DNA of 64,000 nt, taken from positions 62,001 to 126,000 of the forward strand of contig NZ_LMMT01000010.1 of NCBI RefSeq assembly GCF_001422365.1. Reading direction: 5' to 3'. Position numbers and translations under genes: made by a program. Below, piece after piece: positions 45,234 through 55,305 of the stretch (position 1 is its first letter; the number at the start of each line of letters is the position of its first letter). The DNA is from Pseudorhodoferax sp. Leaf265 (GTDB lineage: Bacteria > Pseudomonadota > Gammaproteobacteria > Burkholderiales > Burkholderiaceae_C). The notes below the pieces were generated by a model. It saw only the letters and a list, made by a program, of their open reading frames with translations, was not told where the DNA came from and searched no databases.

Positions 45234-46007
45234 ATGGGCGACTGGAGCGCATTCCCGCATGCGGGCGCATTCCATTTCGATGCAGCCGGCGTGCTCCAAT
45301 GTTGGACCAGGCTGCACGTTGGCGATGCCGAGCCGCCACCCTCAGACCCCGCCGTGCTGCAGGCCTGGGTACTGTTCCACAACGGCGACTTCGCACAGGC
45401 CTGCGCGGCGGGCCTGGCGGCCGGCGGCAAAGGGATGACCGTGGCCAACAAGGCCACCGCCATCTACGCCAACTACCTGGAGCCCAGCGAGAAGGAGCGG
45501 CTGGACCTGTTCCGGCTGGTCGCCACACGGGCCGAGCAGCAGGCCCAGGCCACGCCGGACGACCCGAACGCCTGGTACTGGCACGCCTACGCGCTAGGCC
45601 GCTACAGCCAGGGCATCAGCATCGCCAAGGCCCTGGCCCAGGGCCTTGGCACCAAGGTCAAGGAATCGCTGGAAAAGGTCATCGCGCTGTCGCCGCGGCA
45701 TGCCGATGCCCACCTCGCACTGGGCACCTTCCATGCCGAAGTCATCGACAAGGTCGGCGCGCTGATCGGCTCGATGACCTACGGCGCCAAGAAGGAGGTC
45801 GGCCTGCGCATGTTCCGTCAGGGCCTGGAACTGCATCCGGCCTCGGTCATCGGCATGGTGGAATACGCCCACGCGCTGCTGATGCTCGAAGGCGACAGCC
45901 GCATGGACGAGGCCAACCGTCTCTACGAGCGTGCCGCGGCTGCCGAGCCGCAGGACGCCACCGAGCGGCTGGACGTGGACGTCGCGCAGGCCGCCCTGGC
46001 CGACTGA
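45234..46007 (+). CDS. TPR-like helical repeat protein
   Basis: This 257-residue protein contains helical repeats: FHNGDFAQACAAGLAAGGKG, NAWYWHAYALGRYSQG, LEKVIALSPRHADAHLALGT and LLMLEGDSRMDEANRLYERA. The pattern resembles RMD1/TPR scaffold proteins. No catalytic motif or signal peptide is visible, so it is probably cytosolic. An AGAGGAGA ribosome site precedes it. Function unknown; it is cotranscribed or adjacent to the TetR gene with 36 bases between. Confidence 0.72.
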   Translation: MGDWSAFPHAGAFHFDAAGVLQCWTRLHVGDAEPPPSDPAVLQAWVLFHNGDFAQACAAGLAAGGKGMTVANKATAIYANYLEPSEKERLDLFRLVATRAEQQAQATPDDPNAWYWHAYALGRYSQGISIAKALAQGLGTKVKESLEKVIALSPRHADAHLALGTFHAEVIDKVGALIGSMTYGAKKEVGLRMFRQGLELHPASVIGMVEYAHALLMLEGDSRMDEANRLYERAAAAEPQDATERLDVDVAQAALAD

Positions 46008-46108
46008 CAGCACGCGCACCTGTCCTACAGCGCGACCCGGCCCGAGGCGCTGGCGTCGGCTGCGTGGCGCAGCGAGCATGCACAGGCACCCATCCCGGAG
46101 CCCTTGCC

Positions 46109-46555
46109 ATGCTGAACATCTTCGAAGCCCTGCGCATCAGCCATACGCTGCAACGCGCGCTGGCCGACCAATTGGTCGCCACCAGCGGCGACAGCCCCGA
46201 GCGCCAGCGGCTGTTCCGTGATCTGCGCCGCGAGCTGGCGGCGCACGAGACCGCGGAGGAACGCTGCTTCTACGCCCCACTCATGGAGCACGACGCCGCC
46301 GTCGACACCTCGCGCCACGGCATCGCGGAGCACCACGAGATGGACGAGATGGTCGAGGAGCTGATGGATCTGGACATGTCCTCGCCGGCCTGGCTCGTCA
46401 AGGCGCGTGCGCTGCACCACAAGCTGCACCACCACCTGGACGAGGAGGAGCAGAAGTTCTTCCAGCTGGCCGGCAAAGTGCTCAGTGCCGCGCAGAAGAC
46501 GGCGCTGGCGAAAGAGTACGAGGCAGAATTCACCACACAGCGTGTGCAGGCCTGA
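46109..46555 (+). CDS. Hemerythrin HHE-domain protein
   Basis: This 148-residue four-helix protein has the metal-ligand pattern His12, His46 and Glu50 (AAHETAEERCFY), His75/76 (EHHEM) and a His-rich helix HHKLHHHLDEEEQ with Glu112/113. Such proteins bind a di-iron centre and take part in oxygen, nitric oxide or iron responses. The start at 46109 has a GGAG site; upstream in-frame sequence overlaps nothing informative. Confidence 0.85.
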   Translation: MLNIFEALRISHTLQRALADQLVATSGDSPERQRLFRDLRRELAAHETAEERCFYAPLMEHDAAVDTSRHGIAEHHEMDEMVEELMDLDMSSPAWLVKARALHHKLHHHLDEEEQKFFQLAGKVLSAAQKTALAKEYEAEFTTQRVQA

Positions 46556-46611
46556 TGCCGTCGGGGCCCAAGCGCCGTGTGCCCGCTGAAGTCCAAGAAG
46601 AGGAGCCCGCC

Positions 46612-46869
46612 ATGTCCGAACTGCAGACCGCCTTCCAGGCCGCCGTCGTCGCCTCCCAGCAGCGCAGCCAGCGCCCCGACAACGCCACACTGCTGCGCCT
46701 GTATGGCCTGTACAAGCAGGCCAGCACCGGCGACAACAAGGTTCCCAAGCCCGGCTTCTCCGACATGGTCGGCCGCGCCAAGTGGGACGCCTGGAACAAG
46801 CTGCAAGGCATTTCGGCCGAAGACGCGATGCAGCAATACATCGACGCCATCGCCGCGCTCGACGACTGA
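46612..46869 (+). CDS. Acyl-CoA-binding protein
   Basis: This 85-residue ACBP-fold protein has LLRLYGLYKQASTGDNK and the key AKWDAWNKLQG segment (Tyr, Lys and Trp residues that hold acyl-CoA). It buffers or delivers acyl-CoA esters in the cytosol, in keeping with nearby PHA and CoA-ester catabolism. The ATG at 46612 has an AGAGGAG site. It converges on the aminopeptidase gene, with only 4 bases between stops. Confidence 0.93.
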   Translation: MSELQTAFQAAVVASQQRSQRPDNATLLRLYGLYKQASTGDNKVPKPGFSDMVGRAKWDAWNKLQGISAEDAMQQYIDAIAALDD

Positions 46870-46873
46870 GGTT

Positions 46874-47944
46874 TCAGCGCGCTGCCAGCGCTGCCAGGGC
46901 GGCGTCACGCTCGGCCCTGGGTTGCGCCGCCAGCGCCGCCACGGCGGCATGGAAGCGCGCCCAGTCGCGGCCTTCGCGCGCGAACAAGGCCTCGAAGGCT
47001 GGAACCTGCCCGTCGTAGGCGGCCTGCACGCCGAACACGGCATTGTTGGCGCGCGCGATGTAAGCGTCGTAGCCCGCAAAGCCCGCCCAGTGCTCGCGCT
47101 TGAGCCGCGCATAGGATGCGTGGAAGTCCGCCATCGCGCGGGCCTTGCGCTGCTCCATGGGCTCCGGATTGGCGTCGTCCGCGTATACCGCGGCCAGTGC
47201 CTGGCGCGTCTGCAGCATCAGCGCGCGCAGTTCGCGGCGGCGCCCGTCGAAGCGCAGGTAGGCCTCGCGCGCAACATCGCCGGCTTCGCTGGCCAGCCAT
47301 TCCGCCCCCCCCATCCGCTCGACCGCCGTGGCGTAGGACTCGTTGAAGGTGGTGTCGTCCTTCACGTAGACGACCTGGTGCGCAAGCTCGTGGAACAGCA
47401 GGCGGGCCAGCTCGCCTTCGTTGGAGCGGATGAAGGTGTTGAGCAGCGGGTCGCCGCCCAGCCAGTTCATCCAGCCCAGCGTGGAATAGGCGGGCACGCC
47501 ATAGACGTTCGTCTCCAGGCCCTCGGCACGCAGCCGGTCCGCCAGCGCGCGCGCCTCGGCCTCGTCGAAGTAGCCGCGGTACCCGATGCAGCCCGTGAAC
47601 GGGAAGCACCAGGTTTTCAGGGTCAGCGCGTACGGTGGCGCCGCTACGGCATTCCACACAGCCGCTTGGCGGTGCAGGTCAGCGTAACGGTGGTAACTCG
47701 CGTTGTCGGGCAGATGCAGACGCTCCACCGCAAACCGGCGCATGCGCTGCGCCAGCTCCAGCCGCTGGCGCAGCTCGGGCGGCGTCGCGGGGTCGTCCAG
47801 CCAATCCTGGATCGGCCGGGCCGCCTGCATCAGCGCCAGGTGGCCGCGGGCCGACTGCAGGTAGTAGGACATGTCGGCGCACCCCGCCAGGGCCGACAGC
47901 GCCAGCGCGGCGCCGACGCGCTTGAACAATGCACGATTCCACAC
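46874..47944 (-). CDS. Predicted aminopeptidase lipoprotein (COG4324 type)
   Basis: These 356 residues begin at a GTG (47944) that gives a short basic N-terminus and the lipobox LSALAGC, with Cys22 as the lipidated residue. The catalytic gluzincin motif LFHELAHQ has His185, Glu186 and His189; NESYATAVE about 13 residues on supplies a third ligand. CFPFTGCIGYRGYFDE is a family-specific motif. It is expected to be anchored in the periplasm, where it trims peptides. A TTG 15 bases downstream is an alternative start. Confidence 0.85.
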   Translation of the reverse strand: MWNRALFKRVGAALALSALAGCADMSYYLQSARGHLALMQAARPIQDWLDDPATPPELRQRLELAQRMRRFAVERLHLPDNASYHRYADLHRQAAVWNAVAAPPYALTLKTWCFPFTGCIGYRGYFDEAEARALADRLRAEGLETNVYGVPAYSTLGWMNWLGGDPLLNTFIRSNEGELARLLFHELAHQVVYVKDDTTFNESYATAVERMGGAEWLASEAGDVAREAYLRFDGRRRELRALMLQTRQALAAVYADDANPEPMEQRKARAMADFHASYARLKREHWAGFAGYDAYIARANNAVFGVQAAYDGQVPAFEALFAREGRDWARFHAAVAALAAQPRAERDAALAALAAR

Positions 47945-48068
47945 ATCGGGCAGTTTACGGGCAGACCATCCGCACCCTGGCACGCAGGTTGCTGGCGGTC
48001 CGGCACGCCCTCCGTGTTCCGTGCAACGGCCGTGAACCAAGACGCCCCGCCAGCGTCGAACTGCTGAC

Positions 48069-49607
48069 ATGCCAAAGCCTCCCCGTCCCAAGAGCCAATA
48101 CGGTCGACTCACCGCGCTTGCCAGCGGCCACCATCTCGCCACCTTGACGGCCCAGCGCGTGGTCGAGCAAGGCGGCTCGCTGGTGGACGCGATGGTGGCC
48201 GCGTCGGCAATGTTGACAGTGACCTTGCCGCACGCCGGATCGCTGGGCGGCTGCGGCGTGCTGCTGGTCTACGACGCGGTGTCGCACCAGGTGCAGGTAC
48301 TCAACGGCACCGGCCGGGCGCCGGCCGCCACGCCGGTGGAGGGGCTGGCCAGCACCGGCCTGCCACGGCACGGGGTGCGCGCCGCAGTCACGCCCACGCT
48401 GGCGCGGCTGTGGGCCCGCGCCCACGAGCGCTTCGGCCGGCTGCCCTGGGCGCAGTTGCTGGCGCCCGCCATCGCAGCGGCCTCGGCCGGCATCGGCACC
48501 TCCGAGGAGCTTGCGCGCAACCTGCTGCAGGCCGATCCCAGCATCGCGACACAACCAGGCTTCACCGACGCATTCCACCGCAACGGCCAGCCGCTCGCCG
48601 CGGGTCAGCCCATGCGCCAGCCGCAGCTGGCCGAAGTGTTGCAGGCCATCGCGCGGCAGGGCGAGGGGGGCTTCTACACCGGCTGGGTCGCGCGCAGCCT
48701 GGCCGCCTTCTGCGCCGAGCACGGCGGCTGGCTGGGCCAGGACGACCTGGCGCAGGCCCAGGCCGACTGGTGGGAAAGCTGGAGCACGCACTACGCCGGC
48801 CGCCAGGTGCATGTGGCGCCGCCCAACTCGGCCGGCGTGCTGATGCTGCGCCAGCTCAACCTGCGGGCCGCCGCCGGCGCGTCGCAGAACGACCCTGCGC
48901 ACGACGTGCTGCGCGCCGTGGCCGTGCTGCAGCGCTACCGCGCCCGGCTGGGCGACCCCGCGCGCCGACGCCTCATGCCGGCCGACTTCGAGCTCGGCGA
49001 GCGCCACATCGGCAACGGCCCACTGGACGCCACCGCCACGCGGCTCACGCCCGCCGATGCCACCGGCTTCGTCGCCATGGACGTGGACGGCAACGCCGTC
49101 GCCCTGCTGCAAAGCGTGTTCCAGCCGCTGGGCAGCGGCGCCGTGGACCCCGGCACCGGCGTTCTGCTGAACAACCGCATGGCCGAGTTCCGCGCCGAAC
49201 CCGGCCTGCCCAACAGCGTGCAGCCGCGCGCCCGTCCGGCGCACACGCTGTCGCCCTGGATCGTGGTGCACGGCAACCGGGTCGAGCTGGCCGCCATCTC
49301 GCCGGGTGGCATCGGCCAGACCACCGGCGGTTTGCAGCTGGCCAGCGGCGCGCTGGAAAGCGAGGCCACGCTGGGCGAGCTCGCGGGCCGGCCGCGCTGG
49401 AGCTTCAACGATGCGGGCGAGGTGCTGCTGGAAGCCGGCATGGACGCGGCCGTGGCGCCAGCCCTGCGCGCGCACGGACTCACCGTGCAGGAGGACGCGG
49501 GCCAGCCGCTGTACTTCGGCTCCGTCAAGGCGGTGCGCGCCCATGCGCATGGCGGCCTGGAAGCCGTCGCCGACCTGCGCCGGCAGGCGCATGCCGTGGC
49601 CTGGTAG
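48069..49607 (+). CDS. Gamma-glutamyltransferase-like Ntn-hydrolase family protein lacking the canonical Thr-Thr
   Basis: This 512-residue protein has the GGT-like fold: AMVAASAMLTVTLPHAGSLGG, NGTGRAPA, MDVDGNAVALLQSVFQPLGSG, LLNNRMAEF and HTLSPWIVV. At the processing site, where GGT enzymes have TTHxSVxD with Thr as nucleophile, it reads DATGFVAMD (Ala331, Thr332, Gly333). The first Thr is therefore Ala, though Thr332 could serve if the frame of the loop shifts. No signal peptide is visible. NGTGRAP instead of the usual RE-containing text suggests the HpxW/oxamate-hydrolase-like branch or an inactive homologue. A terminator follows. Confidence 0.82.
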   Translation: MPKPPRPKSQYGRLTALASGHHLATLTAQRVVEQGGSLVDAMVAASAMLTVTLPHAGSLGGCGVLLVYDAVSHQVQVLNGTGRAPAATPVEGLASTGLPRHGVRAAVTPTLARLWARAHERFGRLPWAQLLAPAIAAASAGIGTSEELARNLLQADPSIATQPGFTDAFHRNGQPLAAGQPMRQPQLAEVLQAIARQGEGGFYTGWVARSLAAFCAEHGGWLGQDDLAQAQADWWESWSTHYAGRQVHVAPPNSAGVLMLRQLNLRAAAGASQNDPAHDVLRAVAVLQRYRARLGDPARRRLMPADFELGERHIGNGPLDATATRLTPADATGFVAMDVDGNAVALLQSVFQPLGSGAVDPGTGVLLNNRMAEFRAEPGLPNSVQPRARPAHTLSPWIVVHGNRVELAAISPGGIGQTTGGLQLASGALESEATLGELAGRPRWSFNDAGEVLLEAGMDAAVAPALRAHGLTVQEDAGQPLYFGSVKAVRAHAHGGLEAVADLRRQAHAVAW

Positions 49608-49612
49608 GGGGC

Positions 49613-49637
49613 ATGGCCGCGGCAGCGGCCATTTTTT
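49613..49637 (+). terminator. Rho-independent terminator after the GGT-like gene
   Basis: An 8-base stem (ATGGCCGC / GCGGCCAT) with a GGCA loop is followed by six T residues, 5 bases past the stop. It points along the plus strand only; the opposite strand lacks a T-run. Confidence 0.85.
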
Positions 49638-49638
49638 G

Positions 49639-50031
49639 TCAATCGGGCAGCACGGCCGTGGCCTCGATCTCCACCTTGGCCCGCGCCTCCATCAGCGCGC
49701 TGACCTCCACGCAACTCATGGCCGGGAAGTGCCGGCCCATGTGGGCGCGGTAGGCCTGGCCCAGTTCGCGCTGGCGGCGCAGGTACTCCGCGCGGTCGGT
49801 CACGTACCAGGTCATGCGCACGATGTGCTCGGGCCCGGCACCGGCCTCGCGCAGCACCGCCACCACATTGGCCAGGGCCTGGGCGGTCTGGTCGACGAAG
49901 TCATCGCTCTCGAACTGCTGCGCGGCATTCCAGCCGATCTGGCCGCCCACGCACACCAGCGTGCCGCGGGCGGCCACGCCGTTCGCATAGCCCTTGGCAT
50001 GGGCCCAGCCGGGGGGTTGCAGGAACTTCAT
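49639..50031 (-). CDS. Rid (YjgF/YER057c/UK114) family protein without the catalytic Arg
   Basis: This 130-residue chorismate-mutase-like trimer subunit has [27 protein letters not shown] and the C-terminal [10 protein letters not shown]. The Arg that defines imine-deaminase RidA proteins (PARS text) is Met105 here (FPAMSCVEV), the state of Rid4-Rid7 subfamilies. It is last in an operon whose flavoprotein should make an enamine from 2-aminobenzoyl-CoA, a fitting substrate for a Rid protein, but activity without Arg is uncertain. Start 50031 overlaps the ligase stop as ATGA. Confidence 0.88.
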   Translation of the reverse strand: MKFLQPPGWAHAKGYANGVAARGTLVCVGGQIGWNAAQQFESDDFVDQTAQALANVVAVLREAGAGPEHIVRMTWYVTDRAEYLRRQRELGQAYRAHMGRHFPAMSCVEVSALMEARAKVEIEATAVLPD

Positions 50032-51653
50032 GGCTCTCTCAACTTGTAGCGCTGCAGCTTGCCGGTCTCCGTGCGCGGCAGTGCCGGCAGGAAGACCACC
50101 TCGCGCGGGTATTTGTAGGGCGCCAGGCTGGCCTTCACATGGGCCTGCAGCGCGCGTACCAGTGCCGCATCGCCACTGTGGCCCGGCCGCAGCACGCAGA
50201 AGGCCTTGACCAGCATGCCGCGCTCGGCATCGGGCTTGCCGACCACGGCGCACTCGGCCACGGCCGGGTGCTGCAGCAGCACGTCCTCGACCTCGGGGCC
50301 GCCCACGTTGTAGCCCGCCGTGACAATCATGTCGTCGGCCCGGGCCTGGTAGAAGAAGTAACCGTCGGCGTCCTCGACGAAGGCATCGCCCGGGTAGTTC
50401 CAGCCGCCCTGCACATACTGCGTTTGGCGCGCGTCGTCCAGATAGCGGCAGCCCACCGGGCCGATCAGCGCAAGGCGGCCGACGCTGCCGTGCGGCAGTT
50501 CGCGGCCCTCCTCGTCGACGACCCGGGCCATGAAACCCGGCACCACCTGGCCCACAGCGCCGCGCCGCACGCGCTCGGGCGGCGAAGAGATGTAGATGTG
50601 GAACACCTCGGTGCCGCCGATGCCGTCCAGCATCTCGATGCCCGTGGCCTCCTTCCAGAGCTGGCGCGTGGCGTCCGGCAGCGCCTCGCCGGCGCTGACG
50701 CAAAGCCGCAGCTGCGGCAGCCCGCCCAACGCCTTGGCGTGCGGCGCCATCTGGCGGTAGAAGGTCGGCGCCGTGTAGCAGATGGTGGCGCCGACCGCGC
50801 GCGCCTGGCGCACCAGGCTCTCGGGCGTGTAGGGCGCCTCCGGGAAAAAGACCGAGGCGCCCGCCCACATCGGGAACAGCAGCAGTCCACCCAGGCCGAA
50901 GGTGAAGGCCAGCGGCGGCGAACCGACCACGACGTCCTCGCTGCGCGCGCGCAGCACATGGCGTGGCCAGCAGTTGCACATGGCCAGCACGTCGCGGTGG
51001 CTGATGACGGGCGCCTTGGGCCGGCCCGTGGTGCCCGAGGTGAAGGCGATCAGCGCGATGTCGTCGGCAGCGGTCGGGCAGGCGGCGGCGCGGCCGGGCT
51101 TGCGTGCTGCGCGTGCCTCCAGGCTGGTGGCGTCGTCGGGCGCGTGGAAGACCACTGTGCCGGCCGGCAACTGGTCTGCGCCGGGCGCCTGGCGCAGCTC
51201 GTCGACCAGCCGCACCTCGCACAGCGCCGCTGCCGGCTGCGCCTTGGCGATGATCTGGCCGAGTTCGCGCGCGCGCAGCAAGGGCATCGTGGCCACCGCG
51301 ATCAGCCCGGCCTTGACCACGGCCAGCCAGGCCAGCGCCAGCATGATGGAGTTGCCGCCGCGCAGCAGCACGCGGTTGCCCGGCACCAGGCCCAGGTCCT
51401 CGGTCAGCACCTGGACGATGCGGTCGACCTCGGTGCGCGCCTCGCGGTAGCTCAGCGTGCGCGTGTCCGAGCGCAGCAGCGGGCCATCGGCCCAGGGCTG
51501 CCCGGCCGCCTTGTCCAGCAGTTCCTCGACCAGGTTGAGCTGGTCGGGCAGCTGCAGCTCCGGCAGGTCGTAGCGCAGCTGTGCGCATTGCGCCGGCGGC
51601 GGCAGGCGCTCGTGCACGAAGCGATCAAGCTGCGCGCTGGTGCCGCGGACCAT
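50028..51653 (-). CDS. 2-aminobenzoate/benzoate-type CoA ligase
   Basis: This 541-residue AMP-forming ligase has [20 protein letters not shown] (about 206-225), [35 protein letters not shown] and [14 protein letters not shown]; the catalytic Lys is in [11 protein letters not shown]. These are features of benzoate- and 2-aminobenzoate-CoA ligases. It would make 2-aminobenzoyl-CoA (or salicylyl-CoA) for the flavoprotein encoded at 52985-55300. It is 2 bases after the crotonase stop. Confidence 0.88.
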   Translation of the reverse strand: MVRGTSAQLDRFVHERLPPPAQCAQLRYDLPELQLPDQLNLVEELLDKAAGQPWADGPLLRSDTRTLSYREARTEVDRIVQVLTEDLGLVPGNRVLLRGGNSIMLALAWLAVVKAGLIAVATMPLLRARELGQIIAKAQPAAALCEVRLVDELRQAPGADQLPAGTVVFHAPDDATSLEARAARKPGRAAACPTAADDIALIAFTSGTTGRPKAPVISHRDVLAMCNCWPRHVLRARSEDVVVGSPPLAFTFGLGGLLLFPMWAGASVFFPEAPYTPESLVRQARAVGATICYTAPTFYRQMAPHAKALGGLPQLRLCVSAGEALPDATRQLWKEATGIEMLDGIGGTEVFHIYISSPPERVRRGAVGQVVPGFMARVVDEEGRELPHGSVGRLALIGPVGCRYLDDARQTQYVQGGWNYPGDAFVEDADGYFFYQARADDMIVTAGYNVGGPEVEDVLLQHPAVAECAVVGKPDAERGMLVKAFCVLRPGHSGDAALVRALQAHVKASLAPYKYPREVVFLPALPRTETGKLQRYKLREP

Positions 51654-51655
51654 GC

Positions 51656-52510
51656 TCAGTCTCCCTGGAAGACGGGCTTGCGCTTGGCGGCGAAGGCTTC
51701 GTACGCCCTGCGAAAGTCTTCCGTCTGCATGCAGATGGCCTGGGCCTGGGCCTCGGCCTCGATGGCCTGGTCGATGCCCATGGCCCACTCCTGCGCCAGC
51801 ATGGTCTTGGTCATGCCATGGGCGAAGCTGGGGCCGGCGGCCAGCTCGCGCGCCATGGCCTGGGCCCCGGCCAACAGCGCGTCGGGCGCGTGCAGGGCAT
51901 TGAAGAAGCCCCAGGCCAGGCCTTCGGCGGCCGTCATGGCGCGGCCCGTGTACAGCAGCTCGGACGCGCGGCCCTGGCCGATCAAGCGCGGCAGCAGCGC
52001 GCAGGCGCCCATGTCGGCACCGGCCAGGCCCACGCGCGTGAACAGGAAGGCCGTGCGTGCCGACTCGGTGCCATAGCGCAGGTCGCAGGCCAGCGCCAGC
52101 ATCGCGCCGGCACCGGCGCAGACCCCGTCGATGGCGCCCACGATGGGTTGCGGGCAGGCACGCATGCACTTGACCAGTTCTCCCGTCATGCGCGTGAAGG
52201 CCAGCAGCTCGGGCATGGGCATGCGGGTCAGCGGGCCGATGATCTCGTGCACGTCGCCGCCCGAGCAGAAATTGCCGCCGGCCCCGGCCAACACCACCGC
52301 CTTGACGTCGGTGGCGAAGCGCAGGCCATGGAAGAGGTCGCGCAGCTCAGCGTAGGATTCGAAGCTCAGCGGGTTCTTGCGCTCGGGCCGGCGCAGGGTG
52401 ATGGTGCCCACACCGGCTTCGACCTGCCAGTCGACATGCCGCCCCTGGTAGCCGGCGCGCTCGGAGAACTGGGCGCGCATGGGGTTGTCCGCGCCGATGG
52501 GATAGGTCAT
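51656..52510 (-). CDS. Enoyl-CoA hydratase/isomerase family protein in the aminobenzoyl-CoA operon
   Basis: These 284 residues have the oxyanion segment [11 protein letters not shown] (80-90) and [20 protein letters not shown]. Both classical hydratase Glu residues are replaced (Met137 at the first position), and Asp166 in [10 protein letters not shown] is the likely general acid/base, as in PaaG-like isomerases. It would act on the ring after flavoprotein reduction. Starts with an ATGA overlap on the MarR gene, so regulator and enzyme are coupled. Confidence 0.87.
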   Translation of the reverse strand: MTYPIGADNPMRAQFSERAGYQGRHVDWQVEAGVGTITLRRPERKNPLSFESYAELRDLFHGLRFATDVKAVVLAGAGGNFCSGGDVHEIIGPLTRMPMPELLAFTRMTGELVKCMRACPQPIVGAIDGVCAGAGAMLALACDLRYGTESARTAFLFTRVGLAGADMGACALLPRLIGQGRASELLYTGRAMTAAEGLAWGFFNALHAPDALLAGAQAMARELAAGPSFAHGMTKTMLAQEWAMGIDQAIEAEAQAQAICMQTEDFRRAYEAFAAKRKPVFQGD

Positions 52511-52983
52511 TCGGTCTCCAGGAAGTTGTGTTGCGTGTGCTGCTTGACCTTGCCCAGCAGCTTGTGCAGCGTGGCGATGTCGCGCGCGCCCAGGCCGGCG
52601 AAGGCCTCGACGATCCACTGCTCGTGCTGCTGCGCCATGGCATGGAACTGGGCGCGGCCGCGCGCGGTCAGCCGCACCCGGTAGGCACGCCGGTCGCCCT
52701 CCACGTCCACGCGCTCCACCAGTCCTTCGGCGACCAGTTGGTCGGTGATGCCCGTGACATTGCCACCCGTCACCATCAGGCGCGCCGAGAGTTCGCGCAT
52801 CTTGAGCCCCGCGGGCACGCGCTCGAGCTGGGCCATCAGGTCGAAACGCGGCAAGGTGGTGCCGAACTGGGTGCGCAGGCGCGCGCGGATCTGGCGTTCG
52901 ACCTGCTGGGTGCAGGTCAGCATGCGCAGCCACAGGCGCAGCTCCTGCGGATGTTCGCTGTGGGCGCGGGCTTCGAGGTCCAT
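52507..52983 (-). CDS. MarR-family regulator of the aminobenzoyl-CoA operon
   Basis: This 158-residue winged-helix protein has [20 protein letters not shown] as the recognition region and [20 protein letters not shown] as the wing. MarR proteins of aromatic clusters are usually repressors relieved by the CoA thioester or free acid. The start at 52983 ([11 protein letters not shown]) lies 1 base after the flavoprotein stop, so it is encoded inside the operon it presumably controls. The palindrome at 55306-55327 is its probable target. Confidence 0.88.
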   Translation of the reverse strand: MDLEARAHSEHPQELRLWLRMLTCTQQVERQIRARLRTQFGTTLPRFDLMAQLERVPAGLKMRELSARLMVTGGNVTGITDQLVAEGLVERVDVEGDRRAYRVRLTARGRAQFHAMAQQHEQWIVEAFAGLGARDIATLHKLLGKVKQHTQHNFLETE

Positions 52984-52984
52984 G

Positions 52985-55300
52985 TCAGAGTTTTTCGGGT
53001 TCGTCGGTGGCAGCACGCTGGCGCGCCAGCTCGCGCAGCAGCTGGTCGCGCCCGGCCAGGTAGGGCAGCGGCCAATCGGGCTGCGGTGCGGCCTGCAGGC
53101 GCGCGGCTTCGTGCAGGGTCCAGGCCGGATCGGCCAGGTGCGGGCGCGCCACGGCGCACAGGTCGGCGCGGCCCGCGGCGATGATGCCGTTGGCCTGGTC
53201 GCCGTCGGTGATGGCGCCGACCGCGATGGTGCGGATGCCCACCTCCTGGCGGATGCGGTCGGCGAACGGGGTCTGGTACATGCGGCCGTAGACCGGTTTG
53301 GCCGCGCGCGTGGTCTGGCCTGAGGACACGTCGATCACGTCGCAGCCTGCCGCCTGGAAGGCGCGCGCAACTGCCACGGCATCGTCGCCGGTGTGGCCGC
53401 CGGGCACCCAGTCGTGCGCCGAGATGCGCACGCTCATGGGCCGCTCGGCGGGCCAGACCGCGCGCATCGCCGTGAAGACCTCGAGCGGATAGCGCAGCCG
53501 GTTCTCCAGCGGGCCGCCGTACGCGTCGCTGCGCAGGTTGGTCAGCGGCGTGATGAAGCTCGACAACAGGTAGCCGTGCGCGCAATGCAGCTCCAGCCAG
53601 TCGAAGCCGGCGGCGGCGGCGCGCCCGGTGGCGGCCACGAAGGCGTCGCGCAGCGCGTCCATGTCGGCACGCGTCATGGCCTGCGGCACCTGGTTGTCGG
53701 GGCCGTAGGCCACGGCGCTGGCCGCCAGCAGGGGCCAGTTGCCCGCGGGCAGCGGCGCGTCCACCGCATCCCAGCCGCGCTGGGTCGAGCCCTTGGGGCC
53801 GCTGTGGCCCAGCTGCAGACCGATGGCGGCGCTGCTGCTGGCATGCACGAAGTCGACGATGCGCGCAAAGGCCTGCTGCTGCGCCGCGTTCCACAGACCC
53901 GGGCAGCCCGGCGTGATGCGGCCCTCGGGCGTGGGACTGGTCATCTCCACGACCACCATGGCCGCCCCACCGAGCGCACGCGCGCCCAGGTGCACGAGGT
54001 GGAAGTCCTGCGGCACGCCGTCGACGGCGCTGTAGGTGGCCATGGGCGAGACCAGGATGCGGTTCTTGAGCGTGAGCCCGCGCACCGTGAGCGGCAGCAG
54101 CATGGGCAGCCGCGCTTGGGTGCCGCCGGCCAGCCAGCGCTCGTGGTCGCCGAGCCAGCGCGCGTCGCGCAGGCGCAGGTTCTCGTGGCCGATGCGCTGC
54201 GAGCGCGTGAGCAGCGAATACATGAACTGTTCCATCGGCAGGCCGCTGTAGCGCGCCACGTTCTCGAACCACTCGGTGGAGTTGCGCGCCGCGTTCTGGA
54301 TCTTGAGCACCTCCACGCTGCGGCGCGCCTCGAAGGCAGCCAGCGCCGCGTCCAGCGTGGGCTCGGTGGCGATAGCGCCGGCCAGGTCGATCGCATCCTC
54401 CAGTGCGAGCTTGGTGCCGCTGCCGATCGAGAAGTGTGCGGTGTGCGCGGCGTCGCCCATCAGCACCATGGGCACGCTACGGCCGTCGAGCGCGAGCCGG
54501 TGTACCCAGCGCGCGCAGACCACGCGCGGAAAGCGGATCCAGATGGCAGAGCCGCGCAGGTGCGCGGCATTGCTCATGAGCTTCTCGCCATCCAGGTAGT
54601 GTGCGAACAGCCGCTCGCAGAACGCGATGCCATCCTCCTGGGCCATGCGGTCCAGGCCATGGGCCTGCCAGACGGCCTCGGGCGTCTCGACGATGAAGGT
54701 CGAGGTCTCGCCGTCGAACTGGTAGGCATGCGCCTGGAACCAGCCGTGCGCGGTCCGCTCGAAGGCGAAGGTGAAGGCATCGAAGCGCTTGCGCGTGCCC
54801 AGCCAGACGAAGCGGCAGGCGCGCAGGTCCACGTCCGGGCGGAAGGTCTCTGCATAGCGCTGGCGCACGCGGCTGTTCAGGCCGTCGCAGGCGATGACGA
54901 GGTCGGCCGCGTACTGCCGCGCTGCATCCTGGTCATCGCGCACCTCGGTCTCGAAGACCAACTGCACGCCGAGCGCGCTGCAGCGCGTCCGCAGGATGTC
55001 CAGCAGCTGCTTGCGGCCGATGCCGCAGAACCCGTGGCCGCCTGAACGCAGGCTGCGGCCCTTGAAAAAAACTTCGATGTCGTCCCAGTGGTGGAACTGC
55101 TCGCCGATGCACGCGGCCGACGCCGCATCCGCCGCCTGCAGGTTCCCCAGCGTCTGGTCGGACAGCACTACACCCCAGCCGAAGGTATCGCCAGCGCGGT
55201 TACGCTCCAGCACCGTGACGCGGTGCGCGGGGTTCTGCCGCTGCATCAGCAGCGCGAAGTACAGGCCGGCAGGCCCTCCGCCGATGCACAGGATGTTCAT
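52985..55300 (-). CDS. 2-aminobenzoyl-CoA (or salicylyl-CoA) monooxygenase/reductase, bifunctional flavoprotein
   Basis: This 771-residue fusion has an N-terminal FAD monooxygenase (1-385): [20 protein letters not shown], the NAD(P)H-type [10 protein letters not shown] and the second FAD motif [20 protein letters not shown] (282-301). The C-terminal part (about 398-771) is an Old Yellow Enzyme domain: [35 protein letters not shown] and [18 protein letters not shown]. This is the architecture of the Azoarcus evansii enzyme that hydroxylates and then reduces the ring of 2-aminobenzoyl-CoA. Salicylyl-CoA hydroxylase/oxidoreductase has the same layout, so substrate is not settled. Start 55300 is only 2 bases from the predicted transcription start. 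Confidence 0.92.
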   Translation of the reverse strand: MNILCIGGGPAGLYFALLMQRQNPAHRVTVLERNRAGDTFGWGVVLSDQTLGNLQAADAASAACIGEQFHHWDDIEVFFKGRSLRSGGHGFCGIGRKQLLDILRTRCSALGVQLVFETEVRDDQDAARQYAADLVIACDGLNSRVRQRYAETFRPDVDLRACRFVWLGTRKRFDAFTFAFERTAHGWFQAHAYQFDGETSTFIVETPEAVWQAHGLDRMAQEDGIAFCERLFAHYLDGEKLMSNAAHLRGSAIWIRFPRVVCARWVHRLALDGRSVPMVLMGDAAHTAHFSIGSGTKLALEDAIDLAGAIATEPTLDAALAAFEARRSVEVLKIQNAARNSTEWFENVARYSGLPMEQFMYSLLTRSQRIGHENLRLRDARWLGDHERWLAGGTQARLPMLLPLTVRGLTLKNRILVSPMATYSAVDGVPQDFHLVHLGARALGGAAMVVVEMTSPTPEGRITPGCPGLWNAAQQQAFARIVDFVHASSSAAIGLQLGHSGPKGSTQRGWDAVDAPLPAGNWPLLAASAVAYGPDNQVPQAMTRADMDALRDAFVAATGRAAAAGFDWLELHCAHGYLLSSFITPLTNLRSDAYGGPLENRLRYPLEVFTAMRAVWPAERPMSVRISAHDWVPGGHTGDDAVAVARAFQAAGCDVIDVSSGQTTRAAKPVYGRMYQTPFADRIRQEVGIRTIAVGAITDGDQANGIIAAGRADLCAVARPHLADPAWTLHEAARLQAAPQPDWPLPYLAGRDQLLRELARQRAATDEPEKL

Positions 55301-55305
55301 GCAAG

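Noticed and set aside
46870..46873. Bidirectional terminator between the acyl-CoA-binding protein and aminopeptidase genes
   Set aside because: Only 4 bases separate the stops and no stem with a T-run is visible.
53393..55045. A 550-codon plus-strand frame over the bifunctional flavoprotein gene
   Set aside because: Same cause: third-position GC bias opens the opposite frame. The minus-strand product has complete FAD and OYE motifs.
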